A stretch of DNA of 64,000 nt, from assembly GCA_019634795.1 (NCBI GenBank), contig JAHCAR010000013.1:46244-110243 (forward strand), in the 5' to 3' direction. The stretch's first letter is position 1; each line of letters starts with the position of its first letter. Below are positions 26,365 to 34,638 of the stretch, in pieces. Source of the DNA: Dokdonella sp. (GTDB lineage Bacteria > Pseudomonadota > Gammaproteobacteria > Xanthomonadales > Rhodanobacteraceae). The position numbers were made by a program, and so were the translations under genes. A model generated the notes under the pieces. The model saw nothing but the letters and a program-made list of their open reading frames with translations. It did not search any database and was not told the origin of the DNA.

Positions 26365-27539
26365 TGCGCATTGCGCTGCTCGGCGCGACCGGCTCGATCG
26401 GCGCGAGCACCCTCGACGTCGTCGCCCGCCATCCCGACCGCTTCCGCATCACCGCCCTCAGCGCCCATCGCAATGTCGCCGGCCTGGCCGAACTGTGCCG
26501 GCGGTTCAATCCCGAATTCGCAGTTATCGCCGATCCGGCCGGCGTGGACGAGCTGACCCGGCGCTTGCGCGAGTCCGGGGTCGACTCGCGCGTCATGGCC
26601 GGTCCGCAGGGCCTGATCGAGGCGGCAGGCGGCGCCCATGCGGATTGCGTGGTTGCCGCGATCGTCGGTGCCGCCGGGCTCGAATCGACCCTGGCCGCGG
26701 CCCGGGCCGGCAAGCGCCTGCTGCTGGCCAACAAGGAATCTGTGGTCATGGCCGGCCCGCTCCTGAAAGCGGCGCTGGCCGAAGGCGGTGGCGACCTGCT
26801 GCCGCTGGATTCCGAGCACAACGCCGTCTTCCAGTGCCTGCCGGGCGGGCGCCCGGACCTGGCCAGGGTCGGCGTGCGCCGCATCGTCCTGACCGCATCC
26901 GGCGGACCGTTCCGCGGGCGCACGCGCGCCGAACTGGCCGATGTCACCCCGGACATGGCCTGTGCCCACCCGAACTGGAGCATGGGGCGCAAGATCTCGG
27001 TCGATTCGGCAACCCTCATGAACAAGGGCCTCGAAGTCATCGAGGCGCACCTGCTGTTCGGCGCGGCAGCCGCCGACATCGACGTCGTCGTGCATGCGCA
27101 GAGCATCATCCACTCGATGGTCGAATACGTGGACGGCTCGGTGCTGGCCCAGCTCGGCAATCCCGACATGCGCACCGCGATCGCCCACGCCCTGGCCTGG
27201 CCCGAGCGCATCGAGGCCGGCGTCGCCGCCCTGAACCTGGTCGATATCGCCCGGCTCGATTTCGAGCCTGCAGACCGCGCGACCTTTCGTTGCCTGGACC
27301 TGGCCTACCAGGCCATGGCTGCCGGCGGCACCGCGCCGATTACCCTGAATGCGGCCAACGAAGAGGCGGTAGCGGCGTTCCTTGCCGGAGCACTGCCTTT
27401 TCTCGCCATCGACCGGGTCATCGCAGACTGCCTGGACCGGCTGCCGGCCGGCGTCGTGCAGGATCTGCCAGGCCTGCTTGACAGTGATTTAACCGCGCGA
27501 AGGGAAGCACAACGTATCATTGCGGCCCTGGCGGCCTGA
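26361..27539 (+). CDS. dxr: 1-deoxy-D-xylulose 5-phosphate reductoisomerase
   Basis: 392 aa from ATG 26361 (a second ATG follows at once at 26364). Second step of the MEP isoprenoid pathway, making MEP from DXP with NADPH and a divalent metal. 'RIALLGATGSIGASTL' is the NADPH loop; 'LLANKESVVMAG' and 'PLDSEHNAVFQCL' hold metal-site residues; 'LTASGGPFRG' and 'PNWSMGRKISVDSATLMNKG' form the active-site and flap region. Feeding UppS, its place between cdsA and rseP fits the common proteobacterial order. Confidence 0.97.
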   Translation: MMRIALLGATGSIGASTLDVVARHPDRFRITALSAHRNVAGLAELCRRFNPEFAVIADPAGVDELTRRLRESGVDSRVMAGPQGLIEAAGGAHADCVVAAIVGAAGLESTLAAARAGKRLLLANKESVVMAGPLLKAALAEGGGDLLPLDSEHNAVFQCLPGGRPDLARVGVRRIVLTASGGPFRGRTRAELADVTPDMACAHPNWSMGRKISVDSATLMNKGLEVIEAHLLFGAAAADIDVVVHAQSIIHSMVEYVDGSVLAQLGNPDMRTAIAHALAWPERIEAGVAALNLVDIARLDFEPADRATFRCLDLAYQAMAAGGTAPITLNAANEEAVAAFLAGALPFLAIDRVIADCLDRLPAGVVQDLPGLLDSDLTARREAQRIIAALAA

Positions 27540-27615
27540 TTTTCACGCCGCGACCGCGCCTGGCCGGCCCGCGAACGGCCGCGGCGCCGACCGAAGCAAC
27601 GCGAGAGATGTCTGG

Positions 27616-28962
27616 ATGAACGAGTTTTTTGGTTCCGTGTGGTGGCTGATCGTCACCCTCGGTCTGCTGGTTACCTTCCACGAGTTCGGCCATTTCATCG
27701 TGGCCCGGCTGTGTGGGGTCAAGGTGCTGCGTTTCTCGGTCGGCTTCGGCAAACCGTTGTGGATGCGCCGTGACCGGCGCGGTACCGAATTCGCCGTCGC
27801 CGCGATTCCGCTCGGCGGCTACGTCAAGATGCTCGACGAGCGCGAGGGCGAGGTTGCGCCCGAGGAACTGGACCAGGCGCACAACCGCAAGCCGGTCGGC
27901 CAGCGCATGGCGATCGCCGCGGCCGGCCCGGCCTTCAACCTGATCTTCACCGTATTTGCGTTCTGGCTGATGTTCGTCGTCGGCAAGCCCGATTACCTGC
28001 CGATCGTCGACACACCGACCGGTGTCGCCGCCGAAGCCGGCATGCGGGCCGGCGACCGCATCACCTCGATCGACGGCGCGGCCGTGGATTCCTGGAGCGA
28101 TGCCCTGCAGAAACTCGGCGAGGATGCGGTCGGTCGCTTCGACGCCGTGGTCGGCGTGACCACGGCCGACGGGGCCATGGCGACGCGCACGCTGGCCTTC
28201 AGCGCCATGCCAGGCAGCGTCGGCGAGGACCAGCTGTTCGATGCGATCGGCCTGCGCCTGCAGCCGCGCGATCGCGAGCCGGTAATCGGCCGCGTCGGCG
28301 ACGGCATGCCGGCCAAGGCGGCCGGGCTCGAGGTCGGCGACCGCATCCTGCGCATCAACGGCCGCGACATCGCGAGCTTTGCCGACATCGAAACGATCGT
28401 TCCCGAGGAAGCGGCGAAGGATCCCGAGCTTTCCCTGGTCATCCGGCGCGGTGACGAGCAGCGCGACATTCGCCTGGCCGCCACCGAGACCGCCGGCGCC
28501 GACGGCAAGAAGCGCTACGTGATCGGCATCGGCAGCACCGATGCCCACGACGCCCTGCAGCAGTACGGCCCGCTGGCCGCCATTCCGCAGGCCTTCGCCA
28601 AGACCTGGGACGTGACCAAGAGCTCGCTCGGCATGCTCAAGATGCTGGTGGTCGGCCGGGCCAGCCTTGAAAACCTGTCCGGACCGATCACCATAGCCCG
28701 CTTCGCCAACGGATCGGCGCAACTGGGCCTGCCCTGGTTCCTCAATTTCCTCGCCATCATTTCCCTGTCGCTGGCGATTATCAACCTGCTGCCGATCCCG
28801 ATCTTGGACGGCGGCCACCTGCTGTATTACCTTATCGAACTGGTCAAAGGCAGTCCGGTGAGTGAACGCACCCAGATTTTCGGCCAATATGCCGGCCTGA
28901 TGATGTTGGTGGCCCTGATGGGGCTCGCGTTCTACAACGATATTCTTCGGCTCTTCACCTGA
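27616..28962 (+). CDS. rseP: RIP site-2 zinc metalloprotease RseP
   Basis: 448 aa from ATG 27616. Cleaves anti-sigma factors such as RseA within the membrane to release sigma-E. HEFGH zinc motif at residues 22-26 in the first transmembrane helix; two periplasmic PDZ domains (about 115-215 and 215-305, 'GMRAGDRITSIDGAAV', 'GLEVGDRILRINGRDI'); C-terminal 'NLLPIPILDGGH' supplies the third zinc ligand Asp. The length matches E. coli (450 aa). Followed 73 bp later by bamA, itself a classic sigma-E-linked gene. Confidence 0.97.
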   Translation: MNEFFGSVWWLIVTLGLLVTFHEFGHFIVARLCGVKVLRFSVGFGKPLWMRRDRRGTEFAVAAIPLGGYVKMLDEREGEVAPEELDQAHNRKPVGQRMAIAAAGPAFNLIFTVFAFWLMFVVGKPDYLPIVDTPTGVAAEAGMRAGDRITSIDGAAVDSWSDALQKLGEDAVGRFDAVVGVTTADGAMATRTLAFSAMPGSVGEDQLFDAIGLRLQPRDREPVIGRVGDGMPAKAAGLEVGDRILRINGRDIASFADIETIVPEEAAKDPELSLVIRRGDEQRDIRLAATETAGADGKKRYVIGIGSTDAHDALQQYGPLAAIPQAFAKTWDVTKSSLGMLKMLVVGRASLENLSGPITIARFANGSAQLGLPWFLNFLAIISLSLAIINLLPIPILDGGHLLYYLIELVKGSPVSERTQIFGQYAGLMMLVALMGLAFYNDILRLFT

Positions 28963-29035
28963 GCCGGTTCTGCCCAATAACAACGGATGCGGTGTGCCCT
29001 CACCGCAAGCCGACCCTGTCTCAATGGAAGTGACG

Positions 29036-31390
29036 ATGAAACGTATCGCCGCCCTGCTCTTGCTTGCCTGGCTAAGCACCCAGAACGCCTTCGCCTTCGA
29101 CACATTCACCGTGTCGGACATTCGCATCGACGGCTTGTCGCGCATCGCGCCGGGTACGGTGTTCACCTACCTGCCGGTCGAGAAGGGCGACGTGCTGACC
29201 CCGGACCGCGCCGAACAGGCCATCCGCGCGCTCTACAAGACCGGCTTCTTCAATGACGTCTCGCTGAGCCGCCAGGGCGATATCCTGGTCGTCACGATCG
29301 TCGAGCGCCCCTCGATTTCGAAGATCGCGATCCGCGGCAACAAGGATCTCAAGGACGAGGACCTGCGCAATGGCCTCAAGGGCATCGGCCTGGCCGAGGG
29401 CGAAACCTTCAATCGACTCAAGCTCGATTCGGTGCAGCAGGAGCTGACCCGTCAGTACTACAACCGCGGCAAGTACAACGTTTCGGTCAAGACCTCCGTG
29501 GTCAACCTCGACCGCAACCGTGTCGAAGTGGCGATCAACATCGCCGAGGGCAAGCCGGCCAAGATCAGCCACCTGAACATCGTCGGCAACGAAACCTTCA
29601 AGACCAAGAAGATCCTCGAGGATTTCCAGTCCGACACGACCAACTGGACCTCCTGGTACTCCAAGGACGACCAGTACTCGCGCGAGAAGATGTCCGGCGA
29701 CCTCGAGCGCCTTTCCTCGTTCTACCTCGATCGCGGCTACGTGGACTTCAGCGTCGATTCCACCCAGGTCTCGATGAGCCCCGACAAGCGCAAGATGTAC
29801 GTGGTCGCCAACATCAAGGAAGGCGAGGTCTACTCGGTCACCGACATCAAGCTGACCGGCGACCTCATCCTCAAGGACGAAGACCTGCGCAAACTGCTGC
29901 AGATCAAGTCGGGCGAAATCTTCTCGCGGCGCAAGGTCGAACAGTCGGCCGATGCGATCACCTCGGCGCTGTCCAACATCGGCTACGCCTTCGCCGAGGT
30001 CAATCCGATTCCCGAGATCGACCGCGAGAAGCGCGAAGTCTCGCTCAACTTCCAGGTGGTGCCCGGCCAGCGCGTGTACGTGCGCCGGATCACCTTCAAG
30101 GGCAACCTGCATACCGAGGACCAGGTGCTGCGTCGCGAAATGCGCCAGCTCGAGGGTGCCTGGTACTCGCAGGCCGCGATCGACCGCTCCAAGATCCGCC
30201 TGCAGCGCCTCGGCTATTTCAAGACCGTGACCATCGACACGCCGCGCGTGCCGGGCCAGGAAGATCAGGTCGACGTCGCCGTGACGATCGAGGAACAGCC
30301 GTCAGGCAGCTTCACATTCGGTGTCGGCTACTCGCAGGTGCAGGGCCTGATCACCAGCATCGCCCTGCAGCAGAACAACTTCTTCGGAACCGGCGACCGC
30401 GTCGGCCTGACCCTGCAGCGCAGCTCGTACCTGAAGACCTACAGCATTTCCTACTTCGAGCCGTACCTGACCGACGACAGCATCGGCCTCGGCTACGACA
30501 TCAGTCATCGCGAGCTCGATTCCGGCCAGGCCAACATCGCCAACTACCTGACCAATTCGGATAATTTCAGCACCTACGTCGGCCTTCCGCTGACCGAGAG
30601 CGATACGCTGAATACCCGGATCGGGCTGAGCAAGACCACCATCCGGACCTTCAACGGCACGACCCCGCAGGTATTCATCGATTACCTGCGCGCGCTCAAC
30701 CACAACACCTTCCACACGGGCAGCCTCGAGTTTTCCTGGGCCCATGACACCCGCAACAAGTTCTACAACCCGACCCGCGGCTCGCTGCAGACCGTTTCCT
30801 TCGAAACGACCCTGCCCGGCTCCACCGTCGAGTACTTCAAGTTCAGATACCTGTATTCGCAGTACATTCCGATCACCGACAAGCTGACCTTCTTCGGCAG
30901 CGCGTCGCTCGGCTATGGCGGCAGCTACAAGGGCGTCTATCGCACCGGCGTCGACAATGGCCAGGATCCGCCCGTTGTCACCGAATACGGTGCCCGCGGC
31001 CTGCCGTTCTTCGAGAACTTCTTTGCCGGCGGCAGCTCCGACGTCCGCGGCTTCCGCGACAATACCCTCGGCCCGGTCGATTTCACCGGCGGATTCCGCC
31101 AGCCGCTCGGCGGGGCATTCAAGACCGTCGCGACGGCCGAGATCATCTTCCCGACACCCTTCGTCAAGGAAAACGACACCACCACGCGTCTGTCCTGGTT
31201 CGTCGATGTCGGCAACGTGTTCAAGGACTACAACGCCTGGAGCGCAAAAGAGCTGCGCGCGTCGACCGGCCTTTCGTTCCAGTGGCGCGCGCCGATCGGT
31301 CCGATCATCATCAGTTTCTCGAAGCCCTTGCGCAAGAAGCCCGGAGACGAAACGGAATCCATCCAGTTCACCTTCGGTCCTCAGTTCTAG
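29036..31390 (+). CDS. bamA: Outer membrane protein assembly factor BamA
   Basis: 784 aa from ATG 29036 (MKRIAALLLLAW), giving a 20-residue signal peptide ending AFA. Central Omp85 protein of the BAM complex. Five POTRA domains (about 22-420) begin 'FTVSDIRIDGLSRIAPGTVF'; the 16-strand barrel fills about 430-784. The conserved lid-loop motif is present as 'SDVRGFRDNTLGP' (VRGF), and the chain ends in Phe (FTFGPQF), the usual beta-signal. It sits between rseP and skp, the standard order. Confidence 0.97.
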   Translation: MKRIAALLLLAWLSTQNAFAFDTFTVSDIRIDGLSRIAPGTVFTYLPVEKGDVLTPDRAEQAIRALYKTGFFNDVSLSRQGDILVVTIVERPSISKIAIRGNKDLKDEDLRNGLKGIGLAEGETFNRLKLDSVQQELTRQYYNRGKYNVSVKTSVVNLDRNRVEVAINIAEGKPAKISHLNIVGNETFKTKKILEDFQSDTTNWTSWYSKDDQYSREKMSGDLERLSSFYLDRGYVDFSVDSTQVSMSPDKRKMYVVANIKEGEVYSVTDIKLTGDLILKDEDLRKLLQIKSGEIFSRRKVEQSADAITSALSNIGYAFAEVNPIPEIDREKREVSLNFQVVPGQRVYVRRITFKGNLHTEDQVLRREMRQLEGAWYSQAAIDRSKIRLQRLGYFKTVTIDTPRVPGQEDQVDVAVTIEEQPSGSFTFGVGYSQVQGLITSIALQQNNFFGTGDRVGLTLQRSSYLKTYSISYFEPYLTDDSIGLGYDISHRELDSGQANIANYLTNSDNFSTYVGLPLTESDTLNTRIGLSKTTIRTFNGTTPQVFIDYLRALNHNTFHTGSLEFSWAHDTRNKFYNPTRGSLQTVSFETTLPGSTVEYFKFRYLYSQYIPITDKLTFFGSASLGYGGSYKGVYRTGVDNGQDPPVVTEYGARGLPFFENFFAGGSSDVRGFRDNTLGPVDFTGGFRQPLGGAFKTVATAEIIFPTPFVKENDTTTRLSWFVDVGNVFKDYNAWSAKELRASTGLSFQWRAPIGPIIISFSKPLRKKPGDETESIQFTFGPQF

Positions 31391-31608
31391 TCTGGGCAAG
31401 CGGCGGTCGGGGCGTCGAAACGAGATCGGGAGAACTCGCTTGGCTGTTTCACGGCTTCACTTTTTCTGGGCTCCGCAAGTCCCGCCGAAATGTGCAGGAC
31501 TGGGCCCAGCGCACAGACCGGGCGCCTCGGCCGGGGCAGCATTGACGGCAATTGCGGGGCCGGATCGGGCGGCTCCCCCGGGACGAGCCGCCGGATGGGC
31601 CGATTAAG

Positions 31609-32166
31609 GTGAAACGCTCCATCTGCGCAAGCGGAACCACGCTGTCGGGCGCATTGCTGATGACGCTCGTGCTCGGCCTGGCATCCTCCGCCGGCGCGCA
31701 GTCGCCAGCCATGCGCATCGGTTACGTCGACATGAAGCGCTTGATCGACAATGCCCCCCAGGTGATCACCGGCAGGCAGAAGCTCGAACGCGAATTCGCG
31801 CCGCGAGACGCCGCCCTGAATGCCGACGAGACACGCCTGGCCGCGTTGCGCTCGCGCTACGAGCGAGATAGCGCGAGCATGAGTCGGGCCGATGCGGAAA
31901 GCCTGCGTCGCGAGATCGATGCGCTGGACCGTTCGATCAAGCGCAATCGCGAGAACCTGCGCAGCGAGCTGAAAACCCGCAGCGATCAGGAACTCGACCG
32001 CAGCTGGCGCGAAATCAACAACGCCGTGATCGAATTCGCCCGCGAACAGGGCATCGACCTGATCGTGCCGAGCCCGGTGGTCTATGCGAGCCCGCGCATC
32101 GACGTGACCGACCAGGTCCTCGAAAGGCTCCGGCGCGAACATGCATCGAGGGGCGGCACCCCATGA
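31609..32166 (+). CDS. skp: Periplasmic chaperone Skp/OmpH
   Basis: 185 aa from a GTG at 31609; an ATG at 31552 in frame would place 19 unusual residues ahead of the signal peptide. The ribosome site is weak, so the start is uncertain. Signal peptide ends SSAGAQ. 'MRIGYVDMKRLIDNAPQV' opens the trimerisation core; a long charged coiled-coil (about 60-140) forms the tentacle arms; 'NNAVIEFAREQGIDLIV' returns to the core. It escorts unfolded outer-membrane proteins to BamA. Its stop overlaps the lpxD ATG by 4 nt. Confidence 0.9.
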   Translation: MKRSICASGTTLSGALLMTLVLGLASSAGAQSPAMRIGYVDMKRLIDNAPQVITGRQKLEREFAPRDAALNADETRLAALRSRYERDSASMSRADAESLRREIDALDRSIKRNRENLRSELKTRSDQELDRSWREINNAVIEFAREQGIDLIVPSPVVYASPRIDVTDQVLERLRREHASRGGTP

Positions 32167-33206
32167 GCCTGCAAGCGCGCATGTATTCACTCGGTGAAAT
32201 CGCCGAACGCTTCGGGCTCGAATTGAAGGGGGATGCCTCGAGGCAGATCCGCGGCGTCTCGACGCTGGCCTCGGCTGGCCCCGACCAGCTCGGATTCCTG
32301 GCCAATCCCCGCTACCGTTCGCAGCTGGCCACGACCGCCGCCGGCGCGGTGATCGTCGGTCCCCAGGACGCCGGCGAAATCGACGGCCGGAAGACACCGG
32401 CGCTGGTCGCCGACGAGCCGTATGTCGCTTTTGCCCGGGTCGCGTCGCTGTTCGAATCCCGGTCGGCGCCTGCTGCAGGCATCCATTCAAGCGCCGTTGT
32501 CGCCGAATCGGCCCATGTTTCGGCAGCGGCTTCGATCGGCCCGCTCTGTGTGGTCGAAGAGGGTGCCGTGATCGAGGATGGCGCGGTCATCGGCCCGCAA
32601 TGCTGTATCGGTCCGGAATGCCGGGTCGGCGCGCAATCGCGGCTGTCGGCCCGGGTCGTGCTGGTCGACCGGGTCCGACTGGGCCGGCGCGTGATCGTGC
32701 ACGCCGGGGCCGTGATCGGAGCGGACGGATTCGGACTCGCCTTCGACCGCGACCACTGGATCAAGGTCCCGCAGCTGGGTGGCGTCAGCATCGGCGACGA
32801 TTGCGAGATCGGCGCGAATACGACCATCGACCGCGGCGCACTCGAGGATACGGTACTCGAGGAGGATGTCCGCCTCGACAACCAGATCCAGATCGCACAC
32901 AACGTGCGCATCGGCGCGCACACCGCGATTGCCGGCTGCGCAGCCATTGCCGGCAGCTCGAAGATCGGCCGCTACTGCCTGATCGGCGGCGGTGCTGGCA
33001 TAATTGGCCATTTGACGATCGCCGACCGCGTGACGATCACGGCGATGAGTCTGGTCACCCATTCGATCCGCGAACCCGGCGAATACTCGTCCGGAACCCC
33101 CATCCAGGAAAGTCGGCTCTGGCGACGCAATGCCGCGCGCTTCAAGCACCTCGACCAGCTGGCACGACACGTTGCAGACAAGAACAAGGGACATCCGCAT
33201 GAATGA
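32163..33206 (+). CDS. lpxD: UDP-3-O-(3-hydroxyacyl)glucosamine N-acyltransferase
   Basis: 347 aa. Third lipid A enzyme: N-acylates UDP-3-O-acyl-GlcN. N-terminal uridine-binding domain (1-100), then a left-handed beta-helix of hexapeptide repeats. The catalytic/substrate block 'VIGADGFGLAFDRDHWIKVP' and 'NTTIDRGALEDTVLEEDVR' match the family; 'HNVRIGAHTAIAGCAAIAGS' follows. The C-terminal helix covers about 310-347. Overlaps skp by 4 nt and fabZ by 8 nt. Confidence 0.96.
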   Translation: MSLQARMYSLGEIAERFGLELKGDASRQIRGVSTLASAGPDQLGFLANPRYRSQLATTAAGAVIVGPQDAGEIDGRKTPALVADEPYVAFARVASLFESRSAPAAGIHSSAVVAESAHVSAAASIGPLCVVEEGAVIEDGAVIGPQCCIGPECRVGAQSRLSARVVLVDRVRLGRRVIVHAGAVIGADGFGLAFDRDHWIKVPQLGGVSIGDDCEIGANTTIDRGALEDTVLEEDVRLDNQIQIAHNVRIGAHTAIAGCAAIAGSSKIGRYCLIGGGAGIIGHLTIADRVTITAMSLVTHSIREPGEYSSGTPIQESRLWRRNAARFKHLDQLARHVADKNKGHPHE

Positions 33207-33672
33207 AACGAATCCAACGCCCGCGCATGGCCCGATCGACGTGCGCCGCATCACCCAGTTGCTGCCGCACCGGTTCCCGTTCCTGCTGATCGATCGCGTG
33301 CTTTCCTGGGAACCCGGCAAGCGCCTGACCGCGATCAAGAACGTGACCTTCAACGAGCCGTTCTTCCAGGGCCATTTCCCGGGCCATCCGGTCATGCCCG
33401 GCGTGCTCGTGATCGAGGCCCTGGCCCAGGCTTCCGGCGCGCTGGTGCAGCTCTCGGCCAGCGACGACCCGAACCAGCCGGCCCTGTTCTACCTGGTCAA
33501 GATCGACAAGGCGCGCTTCAGCCGCATCGTCGTGCCGGGCGACCAGCTCGTGCTCGAAGTCGAGCAGAAGCGCACCCTGCGCCGCATGGGCCTGTTCGTC
33601 GGCCAGGCCAAGGTCGACAACGAAGTGGTCGCCGAGGCCGAACTGCTCTGCGCCGAACGGAGGGAAGGATGA
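33199..33672 (+). CDS. fabZ: 3-hydroxyacyl-ACP dehydratase FabZ
   Basis: 157 aa from ATG 33199. Dehydrates 3-hydroxyacyl-ACPs in fatty acid elongation, competing with LpxA/LpxD for hydroxyacyl-ACP. Hot-dog fold with 'ITQLLPHRFPFLLIDRV' and the active-site helix 'FFQGHFPGHPVMPGVLVIEA' (His and, on the next turn, Glu). Overlaps lpxD by 8 nt and lpxA by 4 nt. Confidence 0.97.
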   Translation: MNETNPTPAHGPIDVRRITQLLPHRFPFLLIDRVLSWEPGKRLTAIKNVTFNEPFFQGHFPGHPVMPGVLVIEALAQASGALVQLSASDDPNQPALFYLVKIDKARFSRIVVPGDQLVLEVEQKRTLRRMGLFVGQAKVDNEVVAEAELLCAERREG

Positions 33673-34439
33673 TCCATCCCTCAGCCCTGATCGATCCGAG
33701 CGCGAAAATCGGCAGCAATGTCAGCATCGGCGCGTTCAGCATCATAGGTCAGGACGTTGAAATCGGGGACGGTACGACAATCGGGCCGCACGTGGTCATC
33801 GAAGGACCGACCCGGATCGGCCGCGACAACCGGATCTGGCAGTTCGCCTCACTCGGCGCGGCGCCGCAGGACAAGAAGTTCCACGGTGAGCAGTCGCGCC
33901 TGGAGATCGGCGACCGCAACATGATCCGCGAATTCGTCACCTTCAATCGCGGCACCGAAGAAGGCAGCGGGGTGACCCGCATCGGCAACGACAACTGGCT
34001 GATGGCCTATGTGCACATCGCCCATGATTGCGTGGTCGGCAACAACGCAATCTTCTCCAACGCCTCGTCGCTGGCCGGCCATGTGACCGTCGACGACTGG
34101 GTCATCCTCGGCGGCTTCACCCTGGTCCACCAGTTCTGCCAGGTCGGCGCGCACGCCTTCACGGCCATGGGCGCGATCATCAACCGCGACGTACCACCCT
34201 ACGTCACCGTTGCCGGCAGCTTCGCCGAACCCAAGGGCATCAACTCCGAGGGCCTGCGTCGCCGCGGCTATTCGTCCGAAAGGATCATGTCGATCAAGCG
34301 CGCCTACCGAACCCTGTACAACTCCGGACTGCCGCTGTCCGAAGCGCGCAGCGAACTCGCACGCGCCGCCGAAGGCGCTCCCGACGTCAAGCTGATGCTC
34401 GATTTCATCGAGCGCTCGCAGCGCTCGTTGGTGCGCTGA
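33669..34439 (+). CDS. lpxA: UDP-N-acetylglucosamine O-acyltransferase
   Basis: 256 aa, close to E. coli LpxA (262 aa). First lipid A step, transferring 3-hydroxyacyl from ACP to UDP-GlcNAc. Hexapeptide beta-helix begins 'IHPSALIDPSAKIGSNVSIG'; the catalytic His is in 'VHIAHDCVVGNNAIFSN'; 'GGFTLVHQFCQVGAHAF' sits by the acyl ruler; the C-terminal helical domain has 'GLRRRGYSSERI'. The gene is directly followed by the first GGGAATGG-type repeat arm. Confidence 0.97.
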   Translation: MIHPSALIDPSAKIGSNVSIGAFSIIGQDVEIGDGTTIGPHVVIEGPTRIGRDNRIWQFASLGAAPQDKKFHGEQSRLEIGDRNMIREFVTFNRGTEEGSGVTRIGNDNWLMAYVHIAHDCVVGNNAIFSNASSLAGHVTVDDWVILGGFTLVHQFCQVGAHAFTAMGAIINRDVPPYVTVAGSFAEPKGINSEGLRRRGYSSERIMSIKRAYRTLYNSGLPLSEARSELARAAEGAPDVKLMLDFIERSQRSLVR

Positions 34440-34441
34440 GA

Positions 34442-34638
34442 GCCGGGAATGGGGAATGGAGAATGGGGAATGGGTTTGGCATTGCCCGCCTACCGATATT
34501 GAGTTAGTTGTGGAAATCGCCGGTTCTGCGCGTAATCCACAGGGGCGAGCATTGGTGTTTACGGGGAATAATCGCGCTGTCCCACGGAATCGCACGACAT
34601 CATGACCGATTCCCCATTCCCCATTCCCCATTCCCGGC
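34442..34638. repeat. Inverted GGGAATGG-type repeat element spanning lpxA-lpxB gap
   Basis: The left arm 34442-34474 is made of 8-bp ggggaatg-like units; the right arm 34606-34638 is its near-exact inverse complement (ccattcccc units, ends ccggga / tcccgg match). The 131-bp interior has an AT-richer centre. The right arm begins 4 nt after the lpxB start codon and encodes lpxB residues 3-12. A second, shorter element of the same family lies inside lpxB. Confidence 0.75.

Noticed and set aside
33160-33176. Sigma-54-like TGGCACG...TTGC upstream of fabZ
   Set aside because: Spacing between GG and GC is one base too long, and it lies inside lpxD in a run of overlapping genes.
34508-34541. Two inverted DnaA-box-like 9-mers (TTGTGGAAA, TAATCCACA)
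   Set aside because: Each has mismatches, only two copies, no dnaA/dnaN/gyrB nearby and no AT-rich unwinding region; not an origin.
34442-34638. CRISPR array in the ggggaatg repeats
   Set aside because: Units are 7-8 bp, contiguous and palindromically arranged in two arms; there are no spacers of constant length and no cas genes.
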